Origin: Verrucomicrobiota bacterium
Lineage (GTDB): Bacteria; Verrucomicrobiota; Verrucomicrobiia; Verrucomicrobiales; Akkermansiaceae
DNA: 64,000 nt
Reading direction: 5' to 3'
NCBI GenBank assembly: GCA_004293445.1
Contig: RDYP01000011.1
Coordinates: forward strand, 25,297-89,296
The translations under genes and the position numbers were made by a program. Under the pieces are notes generated by a model that did no database searches, was not told the DNA's origin, and saw only the letters and a list, made by a program, of their open reading frames with translations. Shown here in pieces: positions 60,163 to 64,000 of the stretch (the stretch's first letter is position 1; every line of letters begins with the position of its first letter).

Positions 60163-61902
60163 ATGAAACTCACCGCCTTCCTGTTCCTTCTTCCGCTTTC
60201 TCTCCATGCCGAGGGGCCTTATCCCGTCGATCCCGCTTCGGTGCGACAGGAAGGAGTGGCGCGAGGGGTGACGACGAAGCACGCTCTCCAGCAGAGTCGG
60301 ATCTACCCGGGTACGGAAAGAGCCTACTGGCTGCATGTCCCGGCGCAGTATGATCCGGCCAAGCCGGCTTGTCTGATGGTGTTCCTCGACGGCGGCGTCT
60401 ATGTCAACGAAGGCGGGCCGGACAAGGCCACGCTGGTGATGGATCATCTGATTGCGAAGGGCGAGATGCCGGTGACGATTGGACTCTTCGTCGACCCCGG
60501 CGTGGTGCCTGCTCCGAATCGTGAAAGTCAGCCGCGCTTCAACCGCAGTTTCGAGTACGATGCTTTTAGTGGTGATTACGCGCGATTTCTCGTGGACGAG
60601 CTGATTCCTCTCGTCGCGAAGGATTACAATCTCAGTCAGAATCCGGATCATCGTGGAATCTGTGGAGCATCCTCTGGCGGGATTGCCGCCTTCAATGCCG
60701 CGTGGCAGCGGCCCGATGCGTTTCGCCGGGTGTATTCGATGATCGGCACCTTTGTCGGTCTGCGTGGCGGCGACGAGTTTCCGACGCTGATCCGCAAGAC
60801 GGAACCCAAGCCGCTACGGGTCTTCCTGCAGGATGGCTCGAAGGATAACAACATCTACTGCGGCGACTGGTGGATCATGAATCAGGCGGTGGAGCGTTCG
60901 CTGAAATTCTCCGGTTACGAAGTCGAGCACGTCTGGGGTGATGGCGGTCACTCTCATCAGCATGGAGGGGCTCTTTTGCCCCGGGCGCTGCGCTGGTTGT
61001 GGAAGGATTTTCCCAAGCCGGTGGCGACTCATCTTGACGCGTGCGGAGGGCGGGCGAAAGAAATGCTGATGGCGGGTGAAGATTGGCAGGAGGTCAGTGC
61101 TGGTCACGGCTTTACCGAAGGCCCGGTGTCGGCTCCGGACGGCGGGATTTTTTTCACGGACATTCCGAAGAATCGCATTCATCGCCTAGCGCCTGACGGT
61201 CGCGTCTCGGTCTTTCTCGATGCCAGTCGCGCCACCAACGGCCTCGCTTTTGGTCCGGATGGTCGGCTCTATGGCTGCCGTGCCGGGAGCGCTGAGATCG
61301 TCTCTTGGGACATCGCGACGAAGCAGGAAAAAGTTCACGCGCGGGGTCTGAAGGCGAACGACTTGGTGGTTGCGCACGATGGCACGATTTACGCGACCGA
61401 GCCGGAGAAGAGAGCGGTGTGGATCATTCGTCCGGGGCAGGAGAAAGTGCTCGGGACGGATCGTTGTGGCGGGGTCAACGGCATCGCCCTGACGCCCGAT
61501 CAGACTCGGGTCGAGATCGCCGATCCGAATGGCCGTTTCGTGTGGTCCGCGTTCCGTGCCAAGGACGGCACGCTCGCGAATCTCCAGCCCTATCATCATC
61601 TTCACCTTCCTCCGGCCGATCCGGATCCACGGAGTCGGGCGGACGGGCTGAAGACGACCCGCGACGGTTGGCTGGTCGTAGCGACGGCGATGGGTGTGCA
61701 GATTCTCGATCAACCGGGCCGCGTTCACCTGATCCTGCCGCCGCCGCCGGGCGCGCGCCATCCATCGAACCTCTGCTTCGCGGGGCCCGAGTTGAAGACC
61801 CTCTACATCACCGCGGGCGACAAGGTCTTTCGCCGTGTGACGAGACTTCCCGGTGTGAAGTCGTGGGAAAAGCCGGTGAAGGCACCGACGCCGAGGTTGT
61901 AG
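60163..61902 (+). CDS. Exported esterase / SMP-30-gluconolactonase fusion
   Basis: A 579-residue exported two-domain enzyme. A signal peptide (MKLTAFLFLLPLSLHAEG) precedes an alpha/beta-hydrolase of the enterochelin-esterase/feruloyl-esterase type, with the nucleophile elbow GICGASSGGIAAF and a His in WGDGGHSHQHGG. From about residue 300 there is a six-bladed SMP-30/gluconolactonase-like propeller (GHGFTEGPVSAPDGGIFFTDIPKNRIHRLAPDGRVSVFLDASRATNGLAFGPDGRLYGCRAG). The pair suggests removal of an ester group and opening of a sugar lactone in one protein. An upstream GTG at 60136 is less likely. Confidence 0.85.
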   Translation: MKLTAFLFLLPLSLHAEGPYPVDPASVRQEGVARGVTTKHALQQSRIYPGTERAYWLHVPAQYDPAKPACLMVFLDGGVYVNEGGPDKATLVMDHLIAKGEMPVTIGLFVDPGVVPAPNRESQPRFNRSFEYDAFSGDYARFLVDELIPLVAKDYNLSQNPDHRGICGASSGGIAAFNAAWQRPDAFRRVYSMIGTFVGLRGGDEFPTLIRKTEPKPLRVFLQDGSKDNNIYCGDWWIMNQAVERSLKFSGYEVEHVWGDGGHSHQHGGALLPRALRWLWKDFPKPVATHLDACGGRAKEMLMAGEDWQEVSAGHGFTEGPVSAPDGGIFFTDIPKNRIHRLAPDGRVSVFLDASRATNGLAFGPDGRLYGCRAGSAEIVSWDIATKQEKVHARGLKANDLVVAHDGTIYATEPEKRAVWIIRPGQEKVLGTDRCGGVNGIALTPDQTRVEIADPNGRFVWSAFRAKDGTLANLQPYHHLHLPPADPDPRSRADGLKTTRDGWLVVATAMGVQILDQPGRVHLILPPPPGARHPSNLCFAGPELKTLYITAGDKVFRRVTRLPGVKSWEKPVKAPTPRL

Positions 61903-61932
61903 CGCAGCGGTGAGGCCTGCGCGTGGGCGAGC

Positions 61933-61958
61933 GATCAGGGACAGGAGCGTCCCTGATC
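61933..61958. terminator. Perfect hairpin between convergent genes
   Basis: GATCAGGGAC and GTCCCTGATC form a perfect 10-base-pair stem with a 6-base loop in the 57-base gap between the convergent esterase and lysS genes. It could end transcription in both directions, although neither side has a strong T-run. Confidence 0.65.
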
Positions 61959-61959
61959 C

Positions 61960-63432
61960 CTAGTCCTTCCGCTTCAACAGCGGGAAAAGGATCACGTCGC
62001 GGATGGTCGGGGCACCGGTGAGCATCATGATCAGGCGGTCGATGCCGATGCCGATGCCGCCGGCGGGAGGCATGCCGTGCTCGAGGGTCTCGATGAAGTC
62101 GTAGTCGACCTTCTGCTCCTCTTCGCCGCCGGCTTGGTGCTCCAGGCGGTCGCGCTGGACGTCGGGGTCGTTGAGTTCGGAGTAGCCGGGTGAGATTTCC
62201 TGTCCGTTGATGATGAGTTCGTAAACCTCGACCGTCTTGCCACCGGGGCTGACCTTGGCGAGGGGGACCAGTTCGCTGGCGACGCGGGTCACGAAGCAGG
62301 GGTCGAAGGAATGTTCCTCGACCTTCTTTTCGAAGACCTGCTGGACGACCTCGTGGTCCTCCATGTTCTCGGAGATCTGTACGCCAAGTTCCTCGCAGCG
62401 TTGGCGGCGTTGTTCGGGCGTGATCGTGAAGAAGTCCGCACCGGCGGCTTCGGCGATCAGCTCGTGGTAGTTGGCACGCTTCCAAGGGCGTTCGAGGTTG
62501 ATGGTGCGGGTAACCTTGCCCTCCTCGTCCTTGTGCTCGATCCGCAGTCCGCCACAGAATTTTTCGGCGAGGCCACAGACCAGTTCCTCGACGAGGTTCG
62601 CCATGACCTCGAAGTCAGCGAAGGCCTGATAGGCTTCGAGCATGGTGAATTCCGGATTGTGGCGGCGCGAGATGCCTTCGTTGCGGAAGTTGCGGTTGAG
62701 TTCGAAGACTTTGGTGAAGCCGCCGACCAGCAAGCGCTTGAGGAAGAGTTCCGGAGCGATGCGCATGGTGAGCGGCATGCCGAGGGCGTTGTGATAGGTC
62801 TCGAAGGGCCGGGCTGCGGCGCCGCCGGGGATGTCTTGGAGCATCGGGGTCTCGACCTCGAGGTAGCCGCGCTGATGGAAGAAGGCGCGGATCTCGGCCA
62901 CCATGCGGCTGCGGGTGACGAAAACGGCGGCGCTTTCCTCGTTCGACATCAGGTCGAGGTGGCGCTTGCGGTACTTGATTTCGCGGTCGGCGACGCCGTG
63001 CCACTTGTCGGGCATGGGACGCAGGGACTTGGAGAGCACGGTGAACTTCGAGACCTTGATGGTCGGTTCGCCCGTGCGGGTCAGGAAGGTTTCGCCCTGG
63101 ATGCCGAGCCAGTCGCCGCGTTCGAGGCACTCGAACACTGCAAGCTCTTCGGGTGACAAATCTTTCACGGCAATGAAGCCTTGGATCTGGCCGTGGATGT
63201 CGCCGATGTGGAAGAAGCAGGACTTGCCCATGTTTCGCCAGCCGTGGATGCGTCCGGCGACGGTGACTTGCAGGCCTTCGGCGAAGATTTCGCGGAGGCC
63301 GGATGGGCTGTGGGTGGTTTCGAAGGCTTGGCCGAAGGGGTCGACGCCGAGCTCGCGCAGTTTGCCGAGTTTCTCGCGGCGGACGGCGATGAGGTCGGCT
63401 TCGGTCGAGTGGGGCTGGGCGGATTCGGACAT
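61960..63432 (-). CDS. lysS: Lysine--tRNA ligase (class II)
   Basis: A 490-residue synthetase charging tRNA-Lys. An N-terminal OB fold binds the anticodon (VTVAGRIHGWRNMGKSCFFHIGDIHGQIQGFI). The class II core has motif 2 VFELNRNFRNEGISRRHNPEFTMLEAYQAFAD, the LysRS block GGAAARPFETYHNALGMPLTMRIAPELFLKRLLVGGF and motif 3 PAGGIGIGIDRLIMML. The frame runs upstream to 63471, but ATG 63432 (MSESAQPHS) is the likely start. It is a housekeeping gene next to the recombinase at the window edge. Confidence 0.95.
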   Translation of the reverse strand: MSESAQPHSTEADLIAVRREKLGKLRELGVDPFGQAFETTHSPSGLREIFAEGLQVTVAGRIHGWRNMGKSCFFHIGDIHGQIQGFIAVKDLSPEELAVFECLERGDWLGIQGETFLTRTGEPTIKVSKFTVLSKSLRPMPDKWHGVADREIKYRKRHLDLMSNEESAAVFVTRSRMVAEIRAFFHQRGYLEVETPMLQDIPGGAAARPFETYHNALGMPLTMRIAPELFLKRLLVGGFTKVFELNRNFRNEGISRRHNPEFTMLEAYQAFADFEVMANLVEELVCGLAEKFCGGLRIEHKDEEGKVTRTINLERPWKRANYHELIAEAAGADFFTITPEQRRQRCEELGVQISENMEDHEVVQQVFEKKVEEHSFDPCFVTRVASELVPLAKVSPGGKTVEVYELIINGQEISPGYSELNDPDVQRDRLEHQAGGEEEQKVDYDFIETLEHGMPPAGGIGIGIDRLIMMLTGAPTIRDVILFPLLKRKD

Positions 63433-63694
63433 GGCGGAGCAGGGAGTAGAGATCGCGGGGGAAGGTGGCAAGACTTTGGGCGGGAGGGCCCTAGCCTGAG
63501 TTTCCCCGTGGACGGCTCTCAGGGAAGGGCTCGCGTCCTTGGGCCGAACGATTTTCCCGAGGCATCATACTTCAAGGTCGGGTTTCTCTTTGTTCGCCGA
63601 ACGGTCGCAGAACAGGGGGCAATTCTGACCGGTCGGCCACTAAAACGGTTCGTAATGAAGTAGGAGATAGGAGATCGAAAGTTTCCGCTTGAAC

Positions 63695-63708
63695 TGTTCA
63701 GATGAACT
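63695..63708 (+). promoter_or_regulatory. LexA-box match before the recombinase
   Basis: TGTTC, four bases (AGAT), then GAACT lies 15 bases before the recombinase ATG. As I recall, the LexA-binding motif reported for Verrucomicrobia is TGTTC-N4-GAACA, so nine of ten specified bases match. The close spacing to the start codon fits repression of the integrase, as known for integron integrases in Proteobacteria. Confidence 0.55.
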
Positions 63709-63723
63709 CATCATGGGTCGTTG

Positions 63724-64000
63724 ATGGTCACGCCTTCGTCCACCGACCTCACTCGCGCTCGGCAGCGCTTCCTCCAGCGTCTCGCGGAGATTTCGGTGAA
63801 GCAGGCGGCCCGCGACTATTACGTCCGCTGGGCCGAGTCCTGGACCAAGGCACGCGGCAACCGCTCGTCGGAAGCGACCCGGAATTTCTTCGACGCCTTG
63901 GCGCGTTCCACCTCGATCGCGGATTGGCACTACCGCCAGGCGGTGGATGCCGTCCGCATCCTGGCCGTCGATGTCCTCGGTATTCCCTGGGCCCTGGGCT
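63724..64000 (+). CDS. Tyrosine recombinase, integron-integrase-like N-terminus (partial)
   Basis: Only the first 92 codons are in the window. They encode a SAM-like core-binding domain of tyrosine recombinases (RARQRFLQRLAEISVKQAARDYYVRWAESWTKA...EATRNFFDALARSTSIADWHYRQAVDAVRILAVDVLGIPWA). The YxxW and the ending ALxxLxxxVLGIPWxLG resemble the N-terminus of IntI integrases. The catalytic domain lies beyond the edge, so whether it is an integron integrase, a XerC/D relative or a phage integrase cannot be settled. No attC-like repeats were recognised upstream of it in this window. Confidence 0.65.
   Translation, partial: MVTPSSTDLTRARQRFLQRLAEISVKQAARDYYVRWAESWTKARGNRSSEATRNFFDALARSTSIADWHYRQAVDAVRILAVDVLGIPWALG

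Noticed and set aside
63591..63602. Second LexA-like palindrome, TGTTC-GCC-GAAC
   Set aside because: The spacing is three bases rather than four, and it is more than 120 bases from the recombinase start. It was not called as a second operator.
63433..63723. attI or attC sites in the gap between lysS and the recombinase
   Set aside because: No clear GTTRRRY core pairs or cassette-like repeats were recognised by eye in these 291 bases. Apart from the LexA-like palindromes, nothing else was seen.

Overview
The window looks like a chromosomal segment of a GC-rich Verrucomicrobiota bacterium, most like Verrucomicrobiales of the Luteolibacter/Haloferula type. This is inferred from gene content: a DUF1080 protein, an autotransporter-associated beta-strand (PATR) protein, a PEP-CTERM protein, secreted GH78/GH97/GH29 hydrolases, an OpgG/OpgH pair and a Rho with a long Lys/Ala- and Arg-rich extension. 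No rRNA, tRNA or CRISPR array was seen.

Left part (1-29.8 kb) is mostly core genome in short operons. It holds a COG2509 FAD protein; a minus-strand sugar module (DUF1080 protein, KDPG aldolase, ROK fructokinase); a UvrD/PcrA helicase; a TonB-ExbB-ExbD operon with an added coiled-coil membrane protein; grpE-dnaJ-rsmE; mutM; a membrane-anchored peroxiredoxin-like protein; trpS; yebC-rho; and mlaE. A minus-strand run opgG - small membrane protein - opgH - glgB follows, then a glycerate kinase and a three-gene phospholipid module (CDP-alcohol phosphatidyltransferase variant, PlsC, CdsA) resembling the YnbA/YnbB arrangement.

Middle part (30.0-39.3 kb) is a composite type I restriction-modification island: hsdR - vapB - vapC - 46-codon echo of hsdR - hsdS - GIY-YIG nuclease domain - HipA-like kinase - DUF3037 protein - HigA N-terminal fragment - hsdM. 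Two insertion scars stand out. A vapBC module lies between two ~92% identical 141-bp copies of the hsdR 3' end. A GIY-YIG nuclease domain sits in frame inside the hsdS tail, separated from the rest of hsdS only by a TAG inside a perfect 20-nt inverted repeat, and it has no start codon of its own.

Right of that (39.4-57.8 kb) is a polysaccharide-degradation region: GH78 rhamnosidase, a two-component system whose sensor has a large periplasmic region, a DUF5703/GH95-like enzyme with a discoidin-like tail bracketed by two related hairpins, the PATR and PEP-CTERM surface proteins, a GH97 enzyme, a large unknown secreted protein and a GH29 fucosidase. The substrate is probably a glycan with deoxysugars (rhamnose, fucose). 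KDPG aldolase, fructokinase and glycerate kinase in the left part could take up breakdown products, but that link is inference.

Right end (57.8-64 kb) returns to general functions: TVP38/DedA-like membrane protein, pRiA4b ORF-3-like protein, CvfB-like S1 protein, an esterase/SMP-30 fusion and lysS. The window ends inside a tyrosine recombinase with an integron-integrase-like N-terminus, preceded by a sequence matching the Verrucomicrobia LexA box. By eye, strand composition is G-over-C on the + strand at both ends whatever the gene direction, and C-over-G through much of 30-53 kb, which suggests that the middle was acquired or inverted.
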